Of a DNA stretch of 64,000 nt, positions 14,160 to 25,007 are shown piece by piece (positions within the stretch are counted from its first letter, which is position 1; every line of letters begins with the position of its first letter). The notes below the pieces were generated by a model. That model saw only the letters and a program-made list of their open reading frames with translations. It ran no database searches and was not told the origin of the DNA. The stretch is from Sanderia malayensis. Its lineage: Eukaryota > Cnidaria > Scyphozoa > Semaeostomeae > Pelagiidae. Location of the stretch: contig RQOL01000478.1 of NCBI GenBank assembly GCA_013076295.1, positions 1 through 64,000 of the forward strand. Reading direction: 5' to 3'. Position numbers and translations under genes: made by a program.

Positions 14160-15345
14160 AGTTGAAACTAATGAAATACACATGCATTTGCTTGTTTTCA
14201 GTGACTTAACATTAATGCACACTAATTACACATAAATCCACGTTATTACAGTTGAAACTAAATGAAATATGCAAGCATTTGCTTGCTTTCAGTGATTTAA
14301 CATTAATGCACACAATTGCACATCAAGCCATGTTATTAGAGTTGAACTAAGTGAAAGACACATGCATTTACTTGTTTTCAGTGATATTAACGTTCATTTG
14401 TGCTAATTGCACATGATCACGTTATTACAGCGAAAACTAAGTAAATGACATATGCTTTTGCTTCTTTTCAGTGATATTAACATTAATGCACACAAATTAC
14501 ACATGAATCCACGTTATTAGAGTTGAAACTAAATGAAATACACATGCATTTGCTTGTTTTCAGTGACTGTAACATTAATGCACACTAATTACACATAAAT
14601 CCACGGTATTACAGTTGAAACTAAATGAAATACGCAAGCATTGGCTTGCTTTCAGTGAATTTAACATTAATGCACACTAATACACGTAAATCCACGTTAT
14701 TACAGTTGAAACTAAATGAAATACGCAATCATTTGTTTATCTTCAGTGATATTAACGTTCATTCGTACTAATTGCACATGATCCACTTTATTACAGCTGA
14801 AACTAAGTAATAGACACATGCATTTGCTTGTTTTCACTGATATTACCCTTAATGCACACAAATTGCACATGAATACACGTTATTAGAGTTGAAACTAAGG
14901 GAAATACACATGCAGTTACTTACTTTCAATGATATTAACATCCATTCATACTAATTGCACATCAATCCCCGTTATTACAACTGAAACAAGTAAAAAACAC
15001 GCCTTACTTATTTTTAGTGATATTAACGTTCATTCGTACTAATTGCACATCAATCCCCGTTATTACAACTGAAACAAGTAAAAAACACGCCTTTACTTAT
15101 TTTTAGTGATATTAACGTTCATTCGTACTAATTGCACATGATCCATGTTATTACAGGGAAAACTAAGTAAAAGACCTTTGCTTGTTTTCAGTGATATTAA
15201 CATTAATGCACACAAATTACACAAGAATCCACGTTATTAGAGTTGAAACTAAATGAAATACACATGCATTTGCCTGTTTCAGTGACTTTAACATTAATGC
15301 ACACTAATTACACATAAATCCACGTTATTACAGTTGAAACTAAAT
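14160..15345. repeat. Higher-order repeat unit, copy 1
   Basis: The order of monomer variants here recurs at 17880-19070. Diagnostic shared features are the CCACGGTATT variant (14601 and 18322), the GCATTGGCTTGC variant just after it, the ATGCTTTTGCTTCTTTTC variant, and a doubled monomer with CCCGTTATTACAACTG. The offset is about 3721 bp, equal to about 41 monomers. Confidence 0.8.
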
Positions 15346-17879
15346 GAAATACACATGCATTTGCTTGTTTTCAGTTACTTTAACATTAATGCACACTAAT
15401 TACACAAAAATCCACGATATTAGAGTTGAAACTAAATGAAATACACATGCATTTGCTTGTTTTCAGTGATGTTAACATTAATGCACACAAATTGCACATC
15501 AAGCCATGTTATTAGAGTTGAAACTAAGTGAAAGACACATGCATATACTTGTTTTCAGTGTTATTAACGTTCATTCGTACTAATTGCACATGATCCATGT
15601 TATTACAGCGAAAACTAAGTAAAAGACATTTGCTTGTTTTCAGTGATATTAACATTAATGCACACAAATTACACAAGAATCCACGTTATTAGAGTTGAAA
15701 CTAAATGAAATACACATGCATTTGCTTGTTTTCAGTGACTTTAACATTAATGCACACTAATTACACAAAATCCACGATATTACAGTTGAAACTAAATGAA
15801 ATACGCAATCATTTGTTTGTTTTCAGTGATGTTAACATTAATGCACACAAATTACACATGAATCCATGTTATTAGAGTTGAAGCTAAGTGAAATACACAT
15901 GCAGTTACTTGCTTTCAGTGATATTAACATTAATGCGCACTAATTACACATAAATCCACGTCATTACAGTTGAAACTAAATGAAATACGCAAGCATTTGC
16001 TTGCTTTCAGTGATGTTAACCTTAATGCACACAAATTGCACATCAAGCCATGTTATTAGAGTTGAAGCTAAGTGAAAGACACATGCATTTACTTGTTTTC
16101 AGTGATATTAACGTTCATTTGTGCTAATTGCACATGATCCACGTTATTACAGCTGAAGCTAAGTAAAAGACACATGCATTTGCTTGTTTTCAGTGATATT
16201 ACCTTTAATGCACACAAATTGCACATGAATACACGTTATTAGAGTTGAAGCTAAGTGAAATACACATGCAGTTACTTGCTTTCAGTGATATTAACATCCA
16301 TTTATACTAATTGCACATCAATCCCCCTTATTACAGCTGAAACAAGTAAGAGGCACATGGATTTACTTGTTTTTAGCGATATTAACGTTCATTCGTACTA
16401 ATTGCACATGATCCACGTTATTACAGCGAAAACTAAGTAAAAGACACATGCATTTGCTTCTTTTCAGTGATATTACCATTAATGCACATAAATTGCACAT
16501 GAATACACGTTATTAGAGTTGAAGCTAAGTGAAATACACATGCAGTTACTTGCTTTTAGTGATATTAACATCCATTTATACTAATTGCACATCAATCCCC
16601 GTTATTACAGCTGAAACAAGTAAAAGACACGCATTTACTTATTTTTTGTGATATTAACGTTCATTCGTACTAATTGCACATGATCCATGTTATTACAGCG
16701 AAAACTAAGGAAAAGACATTTGCTTGTTTTCAGTGATATTAACATTAATGCACACAAATTACACAAGAATCCACGTTATTAGAGTTGAAACTAAATGAAA
16801 TACACATGCATTTGGTTGTTTTCAGTGACTTTAACATTAATGCACACTAATTACACAAAAATCCACGATATTACAGTTGAAACTAAATGAAATACGCAAT
16901 CATTTGTTTGTTTTCAGTGATGTTAACATTAATGCACACAAATTACACATGAATCCACGTTATTAGAGTTGAAACTAAATGAAATACACATGCATTGGCT
17001 TGTTTTCAGTGATATTAACGTTCATTCGTACTAATTGCACATGATCCACGTTATTACAGCGAAAACTAAGTAAATGACATATGCTTTTGCTTCTTTTCAG
17101 TGATATTAACATTAATGCACACAAATTACACATGAATCCACGTTATTAGAGTTGAAACTAAATGAAATACGCATGCATTTGCTCGTTTTCAGTGACTGTA
17201 ACATTAATGCACACTAATTACACATAAATCCACGTTATTACAGTTGAAACTAAATGAAATACGCAATCATTTGTTTATTTTCAGTGATATTAACGTTCAC
17301 TCGTACTAATTGCACATGATCCACGTTATTACAGCTGAAACTAAGTAATAGACACATGCATTTGCTTGTTTTCACTGATATTGCCCTTAATGCACACAAA
17401 TTGCACATGAATACACGTTATTAGAGTTGAAACTAAGTGAAATACACATGCAGTTACTTACTTTCAATGATATTAACATCTATTCATACTAATTGCACAT
17501 CAATCCCCGTTATTACAGCTGAAACAAGTAAAAAACCCACCTTTACTTATTTTTTGTGATATTAACGTTCATTCGTACTAATTGCACATGATCCATGTTA
17601 TTACAGCGAAAACTAAGTAAAAGACATTTGCTTGTTTTCAGTGATATTAACATTAATGCACACAAATTACACAAGAATCCACGTTATTAGAGTTGAAACT
17701 AAATGAAATACACATGCATTTGCTTGTTTTCAGTTACTTTAACATTAATGCACACTAATTACACAAAAATCCACGATATTAGAGTTGAAACTAAATGAAA
17801 TACACATGCATTTGCTTGTTTTCAGTGATGTTAACATTAATGCACACAAATTAAACATGAATCCACGTTATTAGAGTTG

Positions 17880-19070
17880 AAACTAAGTGAAATACACATG
17901 CATTTGCTTGTTTTCAGTGACTTTAACATTAATGCACACTAATTACACATAAATCCACGTTATTACAGTTGAAACTAAATGAAATATGCAAGCATTTGCT
18001 TGCTTTCAGTGATGTTAACATTAATGCACACAAATTGCACATCAAGCCATGTTATTAGAGTTGAAACTAAGTGAAAGACACATGCATTTACTTGTTTTCA
18101 TTGATATTAACGTTCATTTGTGCTAATTGCACATGATCCACGTTATTACAGCGAAAACTAAGTAAATGACATATGCTTTTGCTTCTTTTCAGTGATATTA
18201 ACATTAATGCACACAAATTACACAGGAATCCACGTTATTAGAGTTGAAAGTAAATGAAATATACATGCATTTGCTTGTTTTCAGTGACTGTAACATTAAT
18301 GCACACTAATTACACATAAATCCACGGTATTACAGTTGAAACTAAATGAAATACGCAAGCATTGGCTTGCTTTCAGTGAATTTAGCATTAATGCACACTA
18401 ATTACACGTAAATCCACGTTATTACAGTTGAAACTAAATGAAATACGCAATCATTTGTTTATTTTCAGTGATATTAACGTTCATTCGTACTAATTGCACA
18501 TGATCCACTTTATTACAGCTGAAACTAAGTAATAGACACATGCATTTGCTTGTTTTCACTGATATTACCCTTAATGCACACAAATTGCACATGAATACAC
18601 GTTATTAGAGTTGAAACTAAGGGAAATACACATGCAGTTACTTACTTTCAATGATATTAACATCCATTCATACTAATTGCACATCAATCCCCGTTATTAC
18701 AACTGAAACAAGTAAAAAACACGCCTTTACTTATTTTTAGTGATATTAACGTTCATTCGTACTAATTGCACATCAATCCCCGTTATTACAACTGAAACAA
18801 GTAAAAAACACGCCTTTACTTATTTTTAGTGATATTAACGTTCATTCGTACTAATTGCACATGATCCATGTTATTACAGGGAAAACTAAGTAAAAGACCT
18901 TTGCTTGTTTTCAGTGATATTAACATTAATGCACACAAATTACACAAGAATCCACGTTATTAGAGTTGAAACTAAATGAAATACACATGCATTTGCTTGT
19001 TTTCAGTGACTTTAACATTAATGCACACTAATTACACATAAATCCACGTTATTACAGTTGAAACTAAATG
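17880..19070. repeat. Higher-order repeat unit, copy 2
   Basis: Second copy of the multi-monomer block at 14160-15345, in the same variant order. It diverges from copy 1 at about 19070, where the following monomer type differs. Confidence 0.8.
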
Positions 19071-21061
19071 AAATACGCAATCATTTGCTTGTTTTCAGTG
19101 ATATTACCCTTAATGCACACAAATTGCACATGAATACACGTTATTAGAGTTGAAACTAAGTGAAATACACATGCAGTTACTTACTTTCAATGATATTAAC
19201 ATCCATTCATACTAATTGCACATCAATCCCCGTTATTACAGCTGAAACAAGTAAAAAACACGCCTTTACTTATTTTTAGTGATATTAACGTTCATTCGTA
19301 CTAATTGCACATGATCCATGTTATTACAGCGAAAGCTAAGTAAAAGACCTTTGCTTGTTTTCAGTGATATTAACATTAATGCACACAAATTACACAAGAA
19401 TCCACGTTATTAGAGTTGAAACTAAATGAAATACACATGCATTTGCTCGTTTTCAGTGACTTTAACATTAATGCACACTAATTACACATAAATCCACGTT
19501 ATTACAGTTGAAACAAGTAAAAGACACATGGATTTACTTGTTTTTAGTGATATTAACGTTCATTTGTACTAATTGCACATGATCCACGTTATTACAGCGA
19601 AAACTAAGTAAAAGACATATGCATTTGCTTGTTTTCAGTGAAATTAACATTAATGCACACAAATTACACATGAATCCACGTTATTAGAGTTGAAACTAAA
19701 TGAAATACACATGCATTTGCTTGTTTTCAGTGACTTTAACATTAATGCACACTAATTACACATAAATCCACGTTATTACAGTTGAAACTAAATGAAATAC
19801 GCAAGCATTTGCTTGCTTTCAATGATGTTAACATTAATGCACACAAATTGCACATCAAGTCATGTTATTAGAGTTGAAACTAAGTGAAAGACACATGCAT
19901 TTACTAGTTTTCAGTGATATTAACGTTCATTTGTACTAATTGCACATGATCCACGTTATTACAGCTGAAACTATGTAAGGCACATGCATTTGCTTTTTTT
20001 CAGTGATATTACCATTAATGCACAGAAATTGCACCTGAATACACGTTATTAGAGTTGAAGCTAAGTGAAATATACATGCAGTTACTTGCTTTCAGTGATT
20101 TTAACATCAATTTATACTAATTGCACATCAATCCCCGTTATTACAGCTGAAACAAGTAAAAGACATGCATGTACTTATTTTTAGTGATATTAACATTCAT
20201 TCGTACTAATTGCACATGATCCATGTTATTACAGCGAAAACTAAGTAAAAGACATTTGCTTGTTTTCAGTGATATTAACATTAATGCACACAAATTACAC
20301 AGGTATCCACGTTATTAGAGTTGAAACTAAATGAAATACACATGCATTTGCTTGTTTTCAGTGACTTTAACATTAATGCACACTAATTACACATAAATGC
20401 ACGTTATTACAGTTGAAACTAAATGAAATACGCAATCATTTGTTTGTTTTCAGTGATATTAACGTTCATTCGTACTAATTGCACGTGATCCACGTTATTG
20501 CAGCTGAAACTAAGTAATAGACACATGCATTTGCTTGTTTTCAGTGATATTACCCTTAATGGACACAAATTGCACATGAATACACGTTATTAGAGTTGAA
20601 GCTAAGTGAAATACACATGCAGTTACTTGCTTTCAGTGATATTAACATCCATTTATACTAATTGCACATCAATCCCCGTTATTACAGCTGAAACAAGTAA
20701 AAGACATGCATGTACTTATTTCTAGTGAAGGTTTTTCATGAAATCATGCAGACATTTTCACCTTTTAAGCATTATAAAAAAAAAGAAATGATTGCAACTA
20801 CAGAAATATATGGGAACATATAATGTTGAACTTTGTGAACATACAAAAGAGGAACATTTTTGGAACATATAATATGAACAAATTATATTAGTAATGAAAT
20901 TTTGACCATGCATGAAAAAAAAAGGGAAATGTTTTGAAAATTGGGCATATGGAAAAATAGATAATTTTAGGTTATATTTTGTATTGTTAATTGGTTTTGA
21001 TTTTCAGATTGTCTCTTTCATGCATGGTCAAAAACAGGACATGTGTAAATTAGTTTAGAAA

Positions 21062-21657
21062 TTATTCATTAACTAATTTACACATGTCCTGCATTATTTT
21101 TGCTGCCCTTTGGGTGGGCATGGCCACCATCATTGTTCTGGAGAATTCCTTGGTGGCCTTCCCACCCTTTTTCTCCATTTTTTGTTTTCGTTGGCCTTTG
21201 CCAACTTTGACAAAGACCTCCTTCTGTGATCTGTAAATACACAATTATGTTATAGGTTGCTTTTTTGGAGAAAGGATATTTAGCAATATTTCCAAGATAT
21301 CAATAGAACAATTGAGTTTCAAATGCAAAAGGTATACTTACTCTATATCTTTTGTGGGGAGTCACCTCCCGTCCTTGTTGTGCAAGGAAAATTTTTTTGT
21401 GCTGCCCAGTTCTTTGAATTGGGCAGCACATTCCCTCTTGAGACTGAATATGTCTCTGTATGTTATTTCCTAGCATACAAAAGCAAACAATGAAAGAACG
21501 AAAACCATCACCATGAAATATGATATAATTATTGTGGATTGTGCAAAAAACTGATAAAATATGAATTAATATTTGCTATAATTACTTTTGCTTCATCACC
21601 AAATCTGATGAGAATTCTTTTTTCTGGCTCAGGCTTCTTTTTGCAGCTGGTAGCTAT
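21062..21657 (-). pseudogene. Cargo gene copy 1, beta-grasp (CIDE-N/PB1-like) protein, decayed
   Basis: Three exons read on the minus strand: 21657-21586, 21469-21342 and 21230-21062, with GT-AG borders (GTAATT, GTAAGT donors; CTAG and ACAG acceptors) and phases 0 and 2 as in the intact copy at 60177-60753. Exon 1 encodes SCKKKPEPEKRILIRFGDEA, exon 2 opens EITYRDIFSLKREC, exon 3 holds VFVKVGKGQRKQK. Two lesions: the start codon is ATA instead of ATG and exon 2 has an in-frame TGA where the intact copies have Arg. Function unknown; the predicted strand-helix-strand-helix-strand order suggests a protein-interaction domain. Confidence 0.6.
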
Positions 21658-21839
21658 AATAGCAAACCTTAAAGGAAACAAATAATAGTTGTTTTTCTTT
21701 AATATGGATAATTGGTGTGTGAAAAACAGAACATGTTTGCATGAAGCGGTACTGATACAAAATAACATAATATGATACAAAATCAAAGGACAACTGCCAA
21801 ACTGCAAATACTGGAAAAAGAATAAGATAATTGTGATTT

Positions 21840-22290
21840 AAATGGTAAGTAGTAAGTTATACATATGCTTGGTGAAGATAATAGTAATGGAGAATCTCAT
21901 TATGTAATTAACATTGAACTGAAAGTACATACCAAAATCTGAACGAAAAACCTTTGAGCGAAAAAGAGGCAACTGCCAAACTGCAAATACTGGAAAAAGA
22001 ATAAGATAATTGTGATTTAAATGGAAAATAGTAAGTTATACATATGCTTGGTGAAGATAATAGTAATGGAGAATCTCATTATGTAATTAACATTGAGCTG
22101 AAAGTACATACCAAAATCTAAACGAAAAACAGGCAACTGCTAAACTACAAATGCTGGAAAAAAATAAGATAATTGTGATTTAGATGGTAAGTAGTAAGTT
22201 ATACATATGCTTGGTGAAGATAATAGTAATGGAGAATCTCATTAGGTAATTTACATTGAACTGAAAGTACATACCAAAATCTTTTTTTCT
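21840..22290 (-). repeat. Tandem ~165-180-bp units with candidate mini-exons
   Basis: Three units upstream of cargo copy 1 on the minus strand, anchored by GTACATACC at 21925, 22104 and 22267. Each carries, on the minus strand, an acceptor-like TTTTTCCAG, a 40-60-bp body (TATTTGCAGTTTGGCAG...), and a donor-like ATTTTG|GTATGTAC. They could be repeated non-coding exons of the cargo gene leader. Confidence 0.55.
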
Positions 22291-23867
22291 TCAGGAGAAA
22301 GGTTGGACGGAAAACTAAACGAACACTGGAAAAGGAATATCATCAGTGATTAAATACATGGAAATAGTGATGCATGTAATAAAAAATTCGGGTATTATTT
22401 GTAATTGACTTTATTAATAGTAAAAGTATAAAATATTAGTAATGAGTTAAAAACAATTTACCTGTTGACTTGTGGCTCTACTTTTGACAATGACGAACCA
22501 AAAATATTTTTGGCGTGCTGCATGCAGGGTTGCCATATTGAATTCTATAAAAATCCCACATCAAACCCTGAAAAATCCCAGAATGCAATAAACTTGCTAA
22601 AAAAATCCCGAGATATATTTTGTTGTCTTCCGATGACGTCATTCACCACCGGAATGAGATTTTTACCTCTTGGCAACGAATTTTTACGAAATTTCTTTCA
22701 ATGTTCTTCACACATTTTTTTGCGTGAAGGTAATTTTGAATATGAACACCATGGCAACAGATTGAAGATGACCTCGTAGAACGAAATATAGATAACTGAA
22801 ATCGAGGCCTTCTGGAAATGCCACCAGAATGCGTAAATTTTGTCAGTATGTGGAAACACCATGGTAGTGGCTTCATAGTATGAAATTTAGTTATGAGAAA
22901 TTACTACAGAAAATGAAGACTTTTCAAGAGAAGCATATGTAATGTTGCACGCTTCACTAGTAAATTATATTAAGGTAAATAGTACAGTTATGTTGTAAGA
23001 TATACAGTTTTTGTTGCAACTATAAAATTTATACGTTGAAGTCATCTCCTTTCAACCCTTGTTGTGTGTTGTTAATATTCTATCATCAACTGTGCATTTT
23101 CTTCATTCTCTGTGTATTTATCAATGAAGGCTACTACAAAGTATGGAAATAAATTAACAAATTAGAGCACATGTGAAAAGGGAATTCCTCTTCATTCTTC
23201 AGATTTGGTTATAAAGGTAGGAGGGAGGGAGAAATTGCACGTGAAATTGAATGACATCATTACATCATGGCAATGGCATGCCATGCCAAGTATAGTTTGA
23301 TGAGGAAGAAACGCATGGTGAGAATCCAACTGCATCTTCTTAAATCATTTCCATCTGAAGAGTATGTATGAAATATTTCGACTCACTGTTCAAAATGTGT
23401 TAACTCCAGTTTCATTTTCTGAGTTTAGATAGCAAAAATGGGATAAAAAGGAATCATACTTGAGAATAAATGATCACTGTTAGCACCATTACTGTGCCAA
23501 CATTACATTCAGCAATGTGAATACCATATGGAGGGTAAGTTTATCAATGAAGGTTTTCCAATGAAATCATGCAGACATTTCTACCTTCGAAAACATTATG
23601 AAAAAATAAAGAATATGATTGCAACATATAGAAATATGGGAACATATAATGTTGAGCTTTGTGAACATACAAAATAGGAACATTTTTTGAACTTATAATT
23701 GAAACAATAAACAATAATTAAAAAATGATCACTTTGACCATGCACCACAGATTTATTTTAAATTTGTAAATGTTTTGCTTCCAAATTGAGAATATTTCAG
23801 TTGGTTTTGTTAATTTTTGGAGAGTTAATTGTATCATGTGTAAATTAGTTGATATACTATTCATTAA
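22290..23867. other. Leader and promoter-like region between the two cargo copies
   Basis: No convincing coding sequence; open frames here are not conserved as proteins. A donor-like CAACAG|GTAAAT on the minus strand at about 22462 is conserved at 45049 and, diverged, at 48211, so a first non-coding exon of cargo copy 1 probably lies just to its right. At 23174-23262 is one of four copies of a conserved block (AAGGGAATTCC ... AGGTAGGAGGGAG ... CACGTGA) found near every cargo or Helitron promoter region. Confidence 0.4.
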
Positions 23868-24452
23868 CTAATTTGCACATGTCCTGCATTATTTTTGCAG
23901 CCCTTTGGGTGGGCATGGCCACCATCATTGTTCTGGCGAATTCTTTGGTGGCCTTCCCACCCTGTTTTTCCATTTGCCTTTGCCAATTTTGACAAAGGCC
24001 TCCTTCTGTGAATACACAATTATGTTACAGGTGGAAGGATATTATGCAATATTTGGAAGATATCAATTGAACAACTGAGCTTCAAATATAGAAGGTATAC
24101 TTACACTATTTCTTTTGTGGGGAGTCTCCTCCCTTCCTTGTCAACCAAGGAAAATTTTTTGTTCCTGCCCAATTCTTCAAATTGGGCACACATTCCCTTT
24201 TGACGGTGAAAATGTTTGTGTATGTTATTTCCTAGGGTCCAAAAGCAAATAATGAAAGAATTTGCCACGAAAACCGTAACCATTAAATATGAACAGTTAA
24301 TTATTCTGAATTGTGCAAAAAACTGATGAAATATGAATTAATATATTCGCTATAATTACTTTTGTTTTATCACCAAGTTTGATGATAATGGATTCTTGTG
24401 GTTCTGGCTTCTTTTTACAACTTGGTTCTGGCTTGTTATAACTTGTAGCCAT
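23868..24452 (-). pseudogene. Cargo gene copy 2, decayed
   Basis: Second tandem copy. Exon 1 is 24452-24360 with an intact ATG (MATSYNKPEP...), exon 2 is 24231-24105, and exon 3 lies around 24008-23868. Exon 2 is 127 nt instead of 125 or 128 and shifts frame in the middle (one base short next to TGTGTGCCC); downstream of the shift the conserved KKFSLVDKEGRRLPTKEI reads well. The exon 3 acceptor (CTGTGATCTGTG in copy 4) has lost seven bases, so splicing would fail. Same family as the copy at 60177-60753. Confidence 0.55.
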
Positions 24453-24538
24453 AGTGAACCTTTAAGCAAACAAATAATTGTTGGTTTTCTTTAATAAGGA
24501 TAATTGGTGTGTGAAAAACAGAACATGTTTGCATGAAG

Positions 24539-24655
24539 TTCTTTTCATCTTTCCCTCACGGTACTTGTTCGCTAACGGTCTCGTGCCAATATTTACCTTT
24601 AGATGGAGTTTACCATCAATTTTGGGCTGCATTCCCAAGCAACCCTTATCTTATT
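24539..24655 (-). rRNA. Fragment of 28S rDNA (5' part, antisense)
   Basis: The plus strand reads as the reverse complement of the strongly conserved 5' part of eukaryotic large-subunit rRNA: TTTCCCTCACGGTACTTG, ACGGTCTCGTGCC, TAGATGGAGTTTACCA and GGGCTGCATTCCCAAGC all match in order and spacing. Only about 117 bp is present, with several mismatches, so it is a pseudogene fragment and not a functional rRNA gene. It abuts the end of the duplicated cargo segment on one side and AT-rich simple sequence on the other. Identification is from recall of the conserved 28S core, not a database search. Confidence 0.9.
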
Positions 24656-25007
24656 ATAATTATTATTAATATCATTGTAGCGGCTATTTCATTATTATTA
24701 TTATTATATTTGATTATTGCGGGCGGCAACAATCCACGTATCGAATCGCAATGAGTTGCAGGTGAATTTTGTACTACGAAGAATTATGAAGATTATAAAG
24801 AATTACGAAGATTACGAAGAATTATTACGATTAGAAAGAATTATTACGATTAGAAAGAATTACGAAGATTATAAAGAATTATTAAGATTATGAAGAAATA
24901 TGAAGAATTATGAAGAATTATGAAGAATTATGAAGAATTATGAAGAATTATGAAGAATTATGAAGAATTATGAAGAATTATACGATATTACCAAACTATA
25001 CGATATA
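24656..25007. repeat. AT-rich sequence and (GAAGAATTAT)n microsatellite
   Basis: TTATTATTA-rich sequence, then from about 24776 a degenerate GAAGATTA/GAAGAATTAT array that becomes a clean 10-bp repeat at about 24895-24980. LINE copy 2 is inserted at its right end, and similar GAAGATT words reappear beyond the LINE at 28137-28250. Confidence 0.85.

Larger units (their letters stand above)
11890..20723. repeat. Satellite array 2, divergent variants of the same ~91-bp monomer
   Basis: About 95 further copies of the satellite seen in array 1, in the same orientation but as several diverged variant types (for example with TTAATGCACAC, GTTCATTCGTAC or CATCCATTTATAC in the middle, and TTATTAGAG replacing TTATTACAG). 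Variants follow each other in recurring orders, giving a higher-order structure. From about 12780 to 14350 the monomers carry many small deletions that are rare further right. No gene is supported inside. The array ends at about 20723 where the segment shared with 43295-47154 begins. Confidence 0.95.
20724..24539. mobile_element. Orphan fragment of Helitron-associated cargo region (duplicate of 43295-47154)
   Basis: This block is nearly identical over about 3.8 kb to 43295-47154 in Helitron A. Similarity starts at AGTGAAGG (20724 and 43295) directly after satellite, and stops at GCATGAAGT (24539 and 47154), where 28S rDNA sequence starts. One difference is a local replacement near 22290, against 44855-44878. 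Internally it is two diverged tandem units (starting about 20724 and 23541), each with one copy of the small minus-strand cargo gene. No Rep/helicase sequence is present, so this is a truncated piece. Confidence 0.92.

Noticed and set aside
1..20723. CRISPR array
   Set aside because: Repeats are contiguous 91-bp monomers without unique spacers, in a eukaryotic genome.
22465..22876. Open frames at 22465-22779 and 45052-45366
   Set aside because: They are nearly identical because the DNA is duplicated; no similarity at protein level in the diverged unit at 48180-48480, and they overlap the presumed promoter and leader of the cargo gene.
24478..24754. Open frames with a hydrophobic tail at 24478-24754
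   Set aside because: They span the 28S rDNA fragment and TTATTA simple sequence, so the apparent membrane segment is low-complexity DNA.
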